From Mesobacillus selenatarsenatis SF-1 (lineage in GTDB: Bacteria > Bacillota > Bacilli > Bacillales > Cytobacillaceae), in the NCBI RefSeq assembly GCF_000813125.1, contig NZ_BASE01000066.1, positions 1 through 47,769 on the forward strand: a DNA stretch of 47,769 nucleotides, in the 5' to 3' direction. Each line of letters begins with the position of its first letter. Within the stretch, counting starts at the first letter, position 1. Below, in pieces: positions 40,214-47,769 of this stretch. A model generated the notes under the pieces. That model ran no database searches. It was not told where the DNA came from and saw only the letters and a program-made list of their open reading frames with translations. A program made the position numbers and the translations under genes.

Positions 40214-41629
40214 CCACGTATCGCCGCGCTCTTTCTTCAATTCTTTCATTTTCGCTACCCAATCGTCGACTCTTTGCCTGATTTCCTTGCTTTCGGTGTC
40301 GGCTTTTTCGCGGTTGGTTTTGCTCATGGCATAATGCAGTTCCTTCATGGCTTCGCTGCGTTCGAAGCCCCAATCTCTTAGTTCGGAATATTGTTCATCG
40401 GTAATCCAGCCATTCTCTGACATGATGGCGGCTGCGTCGATGATTCGGTGTGCTTCTTTCCTTCCGACGGTCCATAATTCCAGCGGATATTTATCGGCTA
40501 TTTTATATTCCGCTACCATATCCCATCCGTCTGGTGCCATCGTAAAAGCAAACGCCAGGTCGAGGGTGGAAGGGAGCCACTCGTATTGGATTGTATTTTT
40601 TAATTCCTCAGGGTTGTCGGCTTTAAAGTATTCTCCGTTTCCAGCTTCAGCAACTGCTTTTAACTGATTTTCCGCTTCACCATCTACATCAAATCCGATG
40701 ATGTTTACCGAACTATCAGTGTTCTTTGCAATCAAATCCTTACTGGTCTGGACAGGATCGCCGTCACAGGTTTCGGCGCCATCGCTGACAATGTAAATCG
40801 TTGTATTGCCATCATAGCTGCTGCTCATCTCACCGGCCTTTTGGATGGCGCCAGCAAGTGGAGTCCAGCCCTTGCTTTCAAAGGAATCGACTGCTCCGTG
40901 GAATTCTTCCTTGGCGTATTTACCCATTGGGTACACCTCTTCGATTCCTGAGCAGGAAACTCCCTTATCAGCATCTGAATCGGATCCTTTGTGCCCGTAG
41001 ACTAAAAGTGAGACTTCACTGAACTGGCCGATGGTTTTCGCGAAACTTTTAACGGCATCTTTCGCGATTTCCATTTTGACACGTCCGTCAGCCTGTTGAA
41101 GCATGCTTGAGCTTGCGTCAAGGAGAATGATCGCTTTTTCAGCAGGTTTTGTTTCCTCTCCGCCATCAGTTTTTGTCGGGTCTGGCAGGAAAGGCTCTTC
41201 GAAATGTGGTTCATAGGCACTGGCATTCTCGATAATTTCTTTATAATGCGGACTGGCTAGCATGGAAACAAGTCCTTTTTTAATGGTTTCCAAATCATCC
41301 GTCTGATTAGAAAGTTCTTCGAGTTTCGCCGGTAGCATATTTTTTAGCTCGGGGTCCAATTCCGGTGTATTGAAACCTATATCTTCTATATCCTTTTCAT
41401 AGCTCAAATCACCCATCATTGATCCAGACTTCAATGCCATCAGGCTTTCCTCTGTAACCTCTAAACTTATATTCTTCAAGTGCTCAAATTTACTCTGCTT
41501 TGTTTCTTCTTTTTTGACAACTTCCTTAGCCGGTTGTTCGGCTACAACTTCTTCATCCGGTTCATCACTGCTGCACGCAGATAATGCGAGCGAAGTGATT
41601 AAGAATAATAAAAGCGAATACCGTTTCAC
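40211..41629 (-). CDS. VWA-domain lipoprotein
   Basis: 472 residues from GTG 41629, six bases after AGGAGG. Upstream in-frame codons would include that site. Lipoprotein signal ends ALSAC (Cys19). After an acidic, Lys/Glu-rich linker, the VWA domain begins near residue 165 with the MIDAS motif LLDASSSM (D171), followed by GWTPLAGAI and YIVSDGAETCDGD. VWA domains bind proteins via a metal ion. The Lys/Arg-rich tail carries MSKTNREKADTESKEIRQR. An extracellular adhesion or assembly role is likely; partner unknown. Confidence 0.85.
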   Translation of the reverse strand: MKRYSLLLFLITSLALSACSSDEPDEEVVAEQPAKEVVKKEETKQSKFEHLKNISLEVTEESLMALKSGSMMGDLSYEKDIEDIGFNTPELDPELKNMLPAKLEELSNQTDDLETIKKGLVSMLASPHYKEIIENASAYEPHFEEPFLPDPTKTDGGEETKPAEKAIILLDASSSMLQQADGRVKMEIAKDAVKSFAKTIGQFSEVSLLVYGHKGSDSDADKGVSCSGIEEVYPMGKYAKEEFHGAVDSFESKGWTPLAGAIQKAGEMSSSYDGNTTIYIVSDGAETCDGDPVQTSKDLIAKNTDSSVNIIGFDVDGEAENQLKAVAEAGNGEYFKADNPEELKNTIQYEWLPSTLDLAFAFTMAPDGWDMVAEYKIADKYPLELWTVGRKEAHRIIDAAAIMSENGWITDEQYSELRDWGFERSEAMKELHYAMSKTNREKADTESKEIRQRVDDWVAKMKELKKERGDTW

Positions 41630-41779
41630 AAAAATCCTCCTCATCAAGTTTTCGCTATGTAAAAAACATCTTCATAGAGTTTACCATGATTAGTGAGAAG
41701 ATTTGAAGTAATTTCCATGATAGAGAGAGTAAAAAACCTTGAACTGACAAAGAATGTGAAATAAGTAAGGAGGTATATG

Positions 41780-42352
41780 ATGAATAATTTGCTTGAGCTT
41801 CCTGGGCTTCTTATTTTGGATGTTCAAAAAGGCTTCGACGACTCATATTGGGGTACTAGGAACAATCCTGAAGCTGAGGGAAATATGGCCCGACTTTTAA
41901 CGGAATGGAGAAACAGGAAGGGGCATGTCATTTACACGAAGCATCTGTCGCTCGACCCAGCGTCTCCTTTGCATCATCGAAACAAATTAGGGACTGAATT
42001 TAAGGAAATCATCCAGCCTATGGATGGGGAAATTGTTTTTACGAAAAATGTGAACAGCGGTTTCATTGGGACCGAGCTGGAAGCGTACTTAAAGCAGAAA
42101 CAAATAAAGTCAGTGGTTATAACCGGATTATCTACGCAGCACTGCGTTTCTACAACAACAAGAATGAGCGGTAATCTTGGCTTCAATACCTTCCTGGTGT
42201 CTGACGCGATTGCTGCCTTTGAAATAACGGATCATAAGGGAGTTCGCCATACAGCGGCTTCGATTCAGGAAAATGAATTGGCGATGCTGCAAAAGGAGTT
42301 TGCAACCATTATTACCACCAATGAAATTATTAGTCAGTTTAAACAACAGTAA
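41780..42352 (+). CDS. Isochorismatase-family cysteine hydrolase (second copy)
   Basis: 190 residues behind AAGGAGG. The triad is D14 in LILDVQKGF, K89 in VFTKNVNSGF and C122 in GLSTQHCVSTTTR. It is clearly diverged from the copy at 28854-29387, so the two are not a recent duplication. The LSTQHCVSTTTRM form is typical of nicotinamidase-related hydrolases of unassigned substrate. The gene stands alone with its own terminator. Confidence 0.88.
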   Translation: MNNLLELPGLLILDVQKGFDDSYWGTRNNPEAEGNMARLLTEWRNRKGHVIYTKHLSLDPASPLHHRNKLGTEFKEIIQPMDGEIVFTKNVNSGFIGTELEAYLKQKQIKSVVITGLSTQHCVSTTTRMSGNLGFNTFLVSDAIAAFEITDHKGVRHTAASIQENELAMLQKEFATIITTNEIISQFKQQ

Positions 42353-42381
42353 AGCGCAGGCGCCATCATCCTGCGCTTTAT
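42351..42381. terminator. Bidirectional terminator
   Basis: Perfect 11-bp stem TAAAGCGCAGG / CCTGCGCTTTA between convergent genes. Confidence 0.88.
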
Positions 42382-43130
42382 TTGTCGATTCCTAGAAATT
42401 TAAGAACCCTATGGTAAGGGCATTTCGTTAAAGAAGTGTCATCATCATGGAGGAAATACTGGCGCCATTCAAAATTATTTTCAGCCCCGTATGTGTTCAG
42501 GTCAGGGTGGATTGAAATGGTATCATATTTAGCAAGCCGTTCTCTTACTTGAGTCTTAATTCTCTCGGCAAAGCTTTGCGACTTGTTAAATTCCTGCAGA
42601 ACCCATCTCGGCGTGATCGCGAGCATCATCACGTCAAAATGTCGGCTTTTCCTGTTTTTATGTGCAGGGGTTGCACAATACATAAAGTATTTTTCACCAT
42701 TAAAACAAAATTCCCAGATTGGATTATGCGGGTCTGTGGGTATATCCTCTGGCCAATCGAACGTATCTAAGGTACTAAGTCCATTTAAGTGTTTCCAGAA
42801 TAACTGTTCAAATTTTTCTACGGTCTCTTCCTGTATGGACTCTGGTGTCTCGTAAAATACAATCAATGATGTGTAGTTGCCAATCTGCCTTGACACCTCT
42901 GTATAGTTTGTCAAAAGATCTGCAAGTTCATTTATTGTAGAAAGTTTTCTTGGATCGCCAACAAATCCATAACGAAGCTGATTTGTAGAAAAGCCAATCG
43001 TTGCCGGTATGCAGGGAAAAGGCTTTTCCTTATCACCCATTTTAGCGAAAAATCTCTCAAGTGCCTGCTTTTCCCAATTCAGCAGTTGATCCCGCGGCGA
43101 GGAACCATGTGTATACAAGCAATTCATCAT
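42378..43130 (-). CDS. YqcI/YcgG-family protein
   Basis: 250 residues from the ATG behind GGAGGTGACT. Recognised by FPCIPATIGFSTNQLRYGF, the PHNPIWEFCFNGEKYF block and HKNRKSRHFDVMMLAITPRW. Soluble, cysteine-containing (CPYH near the C-terminus). The YqcI/YcgG family is widespread in Bacillus and uncharacterised, though some members are found near heme- or stress-related genes. Here it stands alone. Confidence 0.85.
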   Translation of the reverse strand: MMNCLYTHGSSPRDQLLNWEKQALERFFAKMGDKEKPFPCIPATIGFSTNQLRYGFVGDPRKLSTINELADLLTNYTEVSRQIGNYTSLIVFYETPESIQEETVEKFEQLFWKHLNGLSTLDTFDWPEDIPTDPHNPIWEFCFNGEKYFMYCATPAHKNRKSRHFDVMMLAITPRWVLQEFNKSQSFAERIKTQVRERLAKYDTISIHPDLNTYGAENNFEWRQYFLHDDDTSLTKCPYHRVLKFLGIDK

Positions 43131-43238
43131 AGTCACCTCCAATAGCTTCTACAATATATTCAAAGCAGGGAGGGTAGGATAGATGTCCCCGTACAATTGG
43201 GCGGCCAACCGGAGTATCATGATTTAAAGAAAAATAAA

Positions 43239-43267
43239 TTGAAATATTCAGAAAAATTTATTATAAT
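43239..43267 (+). promoter_or_regulatory. Sigma-A promoter of the SQR gene
   Basis: TTGAAA (43239-43244), a 17-base spacer, TATAAT (43262-43267). Confidence 0.8.
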
Positions 43268-43286
43268 TTTCATAGTGGTAATAGTA

Positions 43287-43302
43287 ATACCTGCAAGGGT
43301 AT
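43287..43302. promoter_or_regulatory. Possible CsoR/CstR-type operator
   Basis: ATACC-TGCAAG-GGTAT is a perfect dyad lying about 20 bases beyond the -10 box, i.e. just inside the predicted transcript. CstR and related persulfide sensors bind ATACC/GGTAT-type dyads in front of sulfide-oxidation genes. The match to that class is from memory and approximate. Confidence 0.45.
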
Positions 43303-43340
43303 ATAAGAAAATATAATTATTCATGGGGAAGGTGTACGAG

Positions 43341-44528
43341 GTGAAATACGAAGTTGTAATCGTGGGTGGAGGATCTGCTGGTATTTCTGTAGCGGCCCGG
43401 CTTGTAAAAGGGGCACCGGAATTAAAAGAGAAAATTGTAATTGTCGACCCGGCCAAAAAGCATTATTACCAACCTCTGTGGACTCTGGCTGGAGCTGGGG
43501 CAGTGAAGAAGGAAGTCACGGAAAGGGAACAGAAGTCGCTCATTCCAGATGGTGTCGACTTGATTCAGGAAGCCGTCACATCAATTGATCCTGATGCAAA
43601 CTCTCTAACGGCGGGAAAGAGCACAAAAATTCACTATGATTACCTCGTCATGGCGGCAGGCATCCAGATCAACTGGGACAAAGTCAAAGGATTAAAGGAA
43701 GCGATTGGCAAGGATGGTGTCTGCAGCAATTACTCATACGATTATGTTGATTCCACCTGGGAAAGTATCCAAAATTTCAAAGGCGGCAATGCCATTTTCA
43801 CGCACCCTAACACACCGATCAAATGTGGCGGGGCACCACAGAAAATCATGTACCTCGCAGACGATGCCTTCAGAAAAGCAGACGTCAGAGACAAAAGCCA
43901 AATTATTTTCGCCTCGGCATCTGACAGTATTTTTGCCGTGAAGAAATACGCAAATACACTTGAAAAAGTCATCGCAAGGAAAGGGATTACTACTAAATAT
44001 AAAATGAACTTAATCGAAGTAGATTCAGCTAATAAACTTGCAGTCTTTGAAAACTCAGGGACAGGAGAAAGGGAAAGAATCCCTTATAACATGTTGCATG
44101 TTGTTCCGCCAATGTCTGCACCTGATTTCATAGCAAAGAGCAAATTGGCTGATGCAGGGGGCTGGGTAGACGTGGATTCTTCAACACTCCAGTCCAGGAA
44201 ATATTCAAATGTTTTTGGCGTCGGGGATTGTGCGAACCTTCCAACCTCCAAAACCGGCGCGGCAATCAGGAAGCAGGCACCTGTTGCAGCAGGGAACTTA
44301 CTGAGTGTTATGAAAAGCCAACCGCTGAAAAATACGTACGATGGATATACTTCTTGTCCGCTCATTACTGGCTACAACAAGCTGGTTCTGGCTGAATTCC
44401 TCTATGAAAATAAACCAGCTGAAACTTTCCCATTCGATCAATCAAAAGAACGTTTCAGCATGTATGTACTAAAGAAGAATATTCTTCCTGTCATGTATTG
44501 GAAAGGAATGCTTAAGGGCATCATGTAA
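43341..44528 (+). CDS. sqr: Sulfide:quinone oxidoreductase
   Basis: 395 residues from GTG 43341 (MKYEVVIVGGG), eight bases after GGAAGG. ATG 43323 is in frame but has no ribosome site. FAD-binding GGGSAG at residues 9-14, the second glycine-type block VFGVGDCANLPTSKTGAA, and cysteines at about 128, 162 (IKCGGAPQK) and 339 (SCPLITGY), which match the three redox cysteines of SQR. The enzyme oxidises sulfide to sulfane sulfur and passes electrons to membrane quinone. It acts at the inner face of the membrane, with a C-terminal amphipathic tail (LPVMYWKGMLKGIM). Confidence 0.92.
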   Translation: MKYEVVIVGGGSAGISVAARLVKGAPELKEKIVIVDPAKKHYYQPLWTLAGAGAVKKEVTEREQKSLIPDGVDLIQEAVTSIDPDANSLTAGKSTKIHYDYLVMAAGIQINWDKVKGLKEAIGKDGVCSNYSYDYVDSTWESIQNFKGGNAIFTHPNTPIKCGGAPQKIMYLADDAFRKADVRDKSQIIFASASDSIFAVKKYANTLEKVIARKGITTKYKMNLIEVDSANKLAVFENSGTGERERIPYNMLHVVPPMSAPDFIAKSKLADAGGWVDVDSSTLQSRKYSNVFGVGDCANLPTSKTGAAIRKQAPVAAGNLLSVMKSQPLKNTYDGYTSCPLITGYNKLVLAEFLYENKPAETFPFDQSKERFSMYVLKKNILPVMYWKGMLKGIM

Positions 44529-44540
44529 AAATAAATCTCA

Positions 44541-44581
44541 ATTGCCAGCAGTCTATAAATCGGCTGCCGGCATTTTTTTGT
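44541..44581 (+). terminator. Terminator of sqr
   Basis: TGCCAGCAG / CTGCCGGCA stem (one mismatch) with a T7 run. Confidence 0.8.
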
Positions 44582-44658
44582 GTTTGATCCTTTGTTTCAT
44601 TTTGAACAAAGAGGATAAATGTTAATATAAAAGTAGGTAGTGTAAGGAGGGATGTTCC

Positions 44659-45048
44659 ATGCATCCTGTCATTTTATTTGACGGTGTTTGCAACTTTTGT
44701 GATGCGAGTGTCCAATTTATTCTGAATCGTGATCCAAATGAAACGTTCCACTTTGCTTCGTTGCAGAGTGAAGCGGGACAGGAACTGCTGAAAAAGTATC
44801 ATGTACGTGACGATGTGGACAGCATGATTTTAATTGAGAATGATAAGGTTTATTATAAGTCGTCCGCTGCCCTGAGGATCAGCCGCCATTTGCATGGGGC
44901 CTGGAAGCTTCTATATGTGTTCATGGTCGTTCCAGCTCCAATCAGGAATATTGTGTATGACTTCATCGCCAGGAACCGATACAAATGGTTCGGCCAGAAG
45001 GAAAGCTGTATGCTGCCGCCGCCGAATGTGCGGAAGCGATTTTTATAA
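44659..45048 (+). CDS. DCC-family thiol-disulfide protein (DUF393)
   Basis: 129 residues, AAGGAGG site. The N-terminal DGVCNFCDASVQFIL has the CxxC active site within the DGxCxxC motif of the DCC family. FHFASLQSEAGQELL and the KSSAALRI block follow. Thioredoxin-like fold, presumed thiol-disulfide exchange. Located next to sqr, which also handles thiol chemistry, but on its own promoter. Confidence 0.88.
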   Translation: MHPVILFDGVCNFCDASVQFILNRDPNETFHFASLQSEAGQELLKKYHVRDDVDSMILIENDKVYYKSSAALRISRHLHGAWKLLYVFMVVPAPIRNIVYDFIARNRYKWFGQKESCMLPPPNVRKRFL

Positions 45049-45050
45049 GA

Positions 45051-45087
45051 AAAAACGGAAAAGCTGGCAGTCAGCTTTTCCGTTTTT
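45051..45087. terminator. Bidirectional terminator
   Basis: Perfect 16-bp stem AAAAACGGAAAAGCTG / CAGCTTTTCCGTTTTT with a 5-base loop. Confidence 0.92.
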
Positions 45088-46410
45088 TTAGTTAGTGAAA
45101 GTAGAGTAACGCCAGTAATGATTGGCCATCGGGTCTGCCATCATTTCAAGGCCTTTGCTGTGAGCCTGATGAATGACTTGCCACTCGTCCGTGCCTGGTT
45201 CTTTAAGGTAAATCTCATGTTCTGGTGCCTGGTCATGAATGCCAACTAAATCGAATTCGTTGTCCTTATAGAAGGTTCCGCAAACATGATAATCAATGGC
45301 AGGTGAAACGACGAGCGGATTGCTGACAGAATGATTCAGGTGAAATTGAACTCTGTCGTCTTCTGTAAGCACCTTTTCCAATTGGATTCCTTCGTCAGAG
45401 GCGCTCGCGGATTCTAACTGTTCATGCTTCTTCGTGAATGCTTCCGTGTTACCGGTAGCCTTACTCAAAAGGGCAGATGGATTGTCAGTGTCGATAAATA
45501 CATCGCTTCTTGTCCTGAATTCCGATGACTCAGGATCAAATGTGCGGTGATCTCCTTTAAAAATCTGGTCCTCAGATGCAGCATTCGGATTTTTAAGCCA
45601 TTCTTCTTTTAAAAATGTGGTGTATCTTAGCTGCCAGTTGCCGCTTTTATGTTTGCTTTCCTGGGGAGATTTCAACAAGTCCTTAAGAGGTCCAATCCTT
45701 TTAGTGATAGTAAACTCTTCATCAGCAGCCATCTCAGTGGAAGAATCTTTTTTGATAGCGCCCACCGCATTGGCGACAACTGATTTAAGTTCCCATTTAA
45801 TCTTGTCCGAACGCTGCAAAGGACGTCTGGCCTTGATGGTGTAATTATAATCATCGTCATCATTGATATTTTTATCGGTAAAAGCACAGGAAGTTACTGT
45901 TTCCAACTTAATGCCATTCCTGAAAATACTATACTCTGAAACACCCTCGATCGGTTCCCATTCAAAACCGATTTGGCCATGGGTAACAATCGTTGTAATC
46001 AGTAAATCCTCAAGAATATTGTCTCTTTCCTTGAGATCCACTGATGTAGTTGTCTGGATTCGCATTTTAACCTCTACATTGCCATGATCATCAAGGGCTT
46101 CTATACAGTAAGTGTAAAGGGTACCTGGAACAAGATTTTGGTCCACCAGCTTTGGCTCTAATCCTTCGTAAATCAGCTCCTCGCCTCTGAACACACGGTA
46201 TGGTCTTCTGGGACCCTTCCATTCCAGTTTGATTTGTTTGGCGTCTTGTTCGATATTTTTTAGCATCCTTGAGTGAGAGGAAGCGGCAGTCTTTCGCCGG
46301 CGATTCAGATTGACAGCATAAAGAGTTCCTGCGATGCCAAGTGCGGCAATCGGTAAAAACTTTCCAGTCCGTGTTGTTTTTAATGTTTTTAGTTGAGTTT
46401 GACTGTTCAT
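45088..46410 (-). CDS. Membrane-anchored Fn3-like protein, probably DUF3238
   Basis: 440 residues behind AAAGGTGGTGG. One N-terminal helix (FLPIAALGIAGTLYAV, ~18-33) with basic residues after it (NLNRRRK). Two fibronectin-III-like beta domains follow (~53-125 and ~140-200: KLEWKG...PYRVFRGEELIYEG style, GFEWEPIEGVSEYSIFRNG). The C-terminal ~200 residues contain DHRTFDPESSEFRTRSDVF and HSKGLEMMADPMANHYWRYS, which I associate with DUF3238. Probably exposed at the cell surface; role unknown. Confidence 0.7.
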   Translation of the reverse strand: MNSQTQLKTLKTTRTGKFLPIAALGIAGTLYAVNLNRRRKTAASSHSRMLKNIEQDAKQIKLEWKGPRRPYRVFRGEELIYEGLEPKLVDQNLVPGTLYTYCIEALDDHGNVEVKMRIQTTTSVDLKERDNILEDLLITTIVTHGQIGFEWEPIEGVSEYSIFRNGIKLETVTSCAFTDKNINDDDDYNYTIKARRPLQRSDKIKWELKSVVANAVGAIKKDSSTEMAADEEFTITKRIGPLKDLLKSPQESKHKSGNWQLRYTTFLKEEWLKNPNAASEDQIFKGDHRTFDPESSEFRTRSDVFIDTDNPSALLSKATGNTEAFTKKHEQLESASASDEGIQLEKVLTEDDRVQFHLNHSVSNPLVVSPAIDYHVCGTFYKDNEFDLVGIHDQAPEHEIYLKEPGTDEWQVIHQAHSKGLEMMADPMANHYWRYSTFTN

Positions 46411-46635
46411 GCATCCACCACCTTTAGTTTTTTTACTAGCCTGACAATTATTTACCCAAAGTTACTGTATTTTAATAGAATTGATATGCTGAAAGGGGTG
46501 GTAAAATAAGGATTAGTAGAACTTCACTATCTATTTATGGATTCCTTTTGTGATTTGTATGCTAATATAATATTTAATTAATTAGATTAGGAACTTTACA
46601 TTTTACAAGCCTAACAAACGATAGGAGCGTTCGCG

Positions 46636-47565
46636 ATGTTACGGTTAAAAGGAATACTTATGATTGTCATTGGAGCCATGCTTTGGGGGATGACTGGTTC
46701 GATCACCGAGTGGGTGCTCGCTAATACGGAATTGTCGGTTCCTTTTATCCTGACGATCCGGATGATTATTGCTGGAAGCAGCATCCTGACGTTCCTGGCT
46801 ATTAAAAAAGAGGATATTTTCACAGTCGTGAAGACGCCTTACTGGCGGAATCAGCTGATTATTTTCAGCATTCTTGGGATGGTAGGGTTACAGTACACTT
46901 TTACGATGGCCATTGAAGCGAGCAATGCTGTAGTGGCAACATTGCTGCAATTCTCGGCTCCTATTTTTGTTGTCCTCTATGTTTCTTTTAATCATAAAAA
47001 ATGGCCGCCACGCTATCAAATGCTGGGCATTGGGGGTACATTGGCCGGGCTTTCCCTGTTATTGACGAATGGGTCGATTAGCAGTTTGCTTGTAAGTCCG
47101 ACGGCATTGCTATGGGGAGTCGCGGTGGGTCTTACGTTTGCTTTCTATACACTTTACCCGGCACGCTTGATGAAGGAATGGAGCGTATTGGCAATCGTAG
47201 GTTGGAGTATGCTATTCGGAGGCATTGTTCTTGGAGTAATCAACCGAGTTTGGCTTAGCAATGAATGGCTTATTATAGCTCAGCCAAGGATGATTTTTAT
47301 CATGGTCATCTTGATTTTCTTTGGCACACTGGCGTTCCTTCTATTCTTAAGCAGCATGAACTATATCACCGCTGTCGAAACGAGCATTCTTTCAAGTGTC
47401 GAGCCTTTAACCGTTATGGTCATTTCAGTTATATGGTTCGATACCATGCTCCAAAGCGTCCAGCTGATGGGTGCGATGATCATGCTCATATTCGTCACCT
47501 GGCTATCGATTGGCGATAAGAAAGCGTCAATTGAAGGACAAGTTGTTAAGGAAAATAATAGTTAA
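46636..47565 (+). CDS. EamA/DMT-family transporter (second)
   Basis: 309 residues. Ten membrane segments in two EamA repeats. GAMLWGMTGSITEWVL at the first helix, ASNAVVATLLQFSAPIFVVLY and YITAVETSILSSVEPLTVM are family blocks. It is not closely similar to the transporter at 29537-30457. Exporter of a small metabolite, substrate unknown. Ends at a terminator. Confidence 0.88.
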   Translation: MLRLKGILMIVIGAMLWGMTGSITEWVLANTELSVPFILTIRMIIAGSSILTFLAIKKEDIFTVVKTPYWRNQLIIFSILGMVGLQYTFTMAIEASNAVVATLLQFSAPIFVVLYVSFNHKKWPPRYQMLGIGGTLAGLSLLLTNGSISSLLVSPTALLWGVAVGLTFAFYTLYPARLMKEWSVLAIVGWSMLFGGIVLGVINRVWLSNEWLIIAQPRMIFIMVILIFFGTLAFLLFLSSMNYITAVETSILSSVEPLTVMVISVIWFDTMLQSVQLMGAMIMLIFVTWLSIGDKKASIEGQVVKENNS

Positions 47566-47570
47566 TTAGT

Positions 47571-47599
47571 AGAGTCGCCAAGGTTGGCGGCTCTTTATT
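47571..47599 (+). terminator. Terminator of the DMT transporter gene
   Basis: AGAGTCGCCA / TGGCGGCTCT stem (one T-G pair) with TTTATTT. Confidence 0.8.
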
Positions 47600-47650
47600 T
47601 GGTTTAACGAATTAAATTTTGTTGGCAGAGTAGGACTTCAGAAAATATCA

Positions 47651-47769
47651 GAGGAAGCCGCGGGTAATTTGTCTGAACCTAAGGCAACTTCGGACAAAAC
47701 AAGAGGACGCTGCCGGAAATTTGTCTGAACTCAATGCAACTTCGGACAAAACAAGAGGAAGCCGCGGGC
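47651..47769. repeat. 52-bp tandem intergenic repeat, running off the window
   Basis: GAGGAAGCCGCGGG (or GAGGACGCTGCCGG) starts at 47651, 47703 and 47755, exactly 52 bases apart. Each unit contains TTTGTCTGAA and TTCGGACAAA, an imperfect inverted repeat. The last unit is cut by the window end. Confidence 0.85.

Overview
The window looks like a chromosomal segment of an aerobic, spore-forming member of the Bacillaceae. The evidence is a GerA-type germinant receptor operon, a SleL-like LysM/GH18 spore hydrolase, a CwlJ/SleB-family hydrolase, strong AGGAGG ribosome binding sites, Bacillus-type LexA and S-box (SAM) control sites, and many small Bacillus-type proteins (YolD, DUF1450, DUF2621, DUF3817, DUF3891, YqcI/YcgG). 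A genus cannot be fixed from this alone. Carriage of a selenocysteine tRNA gene is uncommon in the family.

Layout. 1-3000: a NERD nuclease-like protein, small membrane proteins, a P-loop kinase-like protein and a DUF2621 protein. 3100-12934: the most unusual part. A full-length tRNA-Sec gene (selC, anticodon UCA) with a good promoter is followed by three further copies of its 3' half. Copies 2 and 3 (9063-9125, 11116-11179) start at the anticodon loop. Copy 4 (12834-12934) is a decayed full-length tRNA. The copies split the region into three modules. Module A (3197-9062) is visibly AT-rich and carries two overlapping small genes facing left, a KAP-family P-loop NTPase, and a membrane/SH3 protein built on near-identical 35-residue repeats and broken by one extra A. 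Module B holds only an M3 oligoendopeptidase. Module C holds only a lactate/2-hydroxyacid dehydrogenase-like gene. No integrase is visible. The picture fits repeated integration at selC, each event rebuilding the tRNA 3' end and pushing the old end (sometimes with its terminator) to the right.

13257-16931: germinant receptor operon in the order B-A-C. 17021-24070: LCP cell-wall ligase, small conserved genes, a CwlJ-like hydrolase with a possible Shine-Dalgarno-masking leader, an SGNH hydrolase and an ABC-2 exporter. 24071-24860: an intergenic stretch with a 21-bp periodic repeat, then two very small genes. 24861-35863: SleL-like hydrolase, a mini HExxH protein, a LexA-controlled solitary YolD gene, rpiA, an AlkZ-related protein, an isochorismatase-like hydrolase, a DMT transporter, a sigma factor next to a ClpP paralogue, a YjiH transporter and an aminotransferase.

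35945-38227: a SAM-I riboswitch with terminator, a possible 19-codon leader peptide, an FMN-dependent (LLM) monooxygenase and an ATP-grasp ligase, probably a sulfur-scavenging unit. 38298-47565: lipoproteins, a VWA lipoprotein, a second isochorismatase-like hydrolase, YqcI/YcgG, a sulfide:quinone oxidoreductase with a well-formed promoter and a CsoR/CstR-like operator, a DCC thiol-disulfide protein, a membrane-anchored Fn3-like/DUF3238-like protein and a second DMT transporter. Both window edges carry GGACA/TGTCC dyad repeats between genes.
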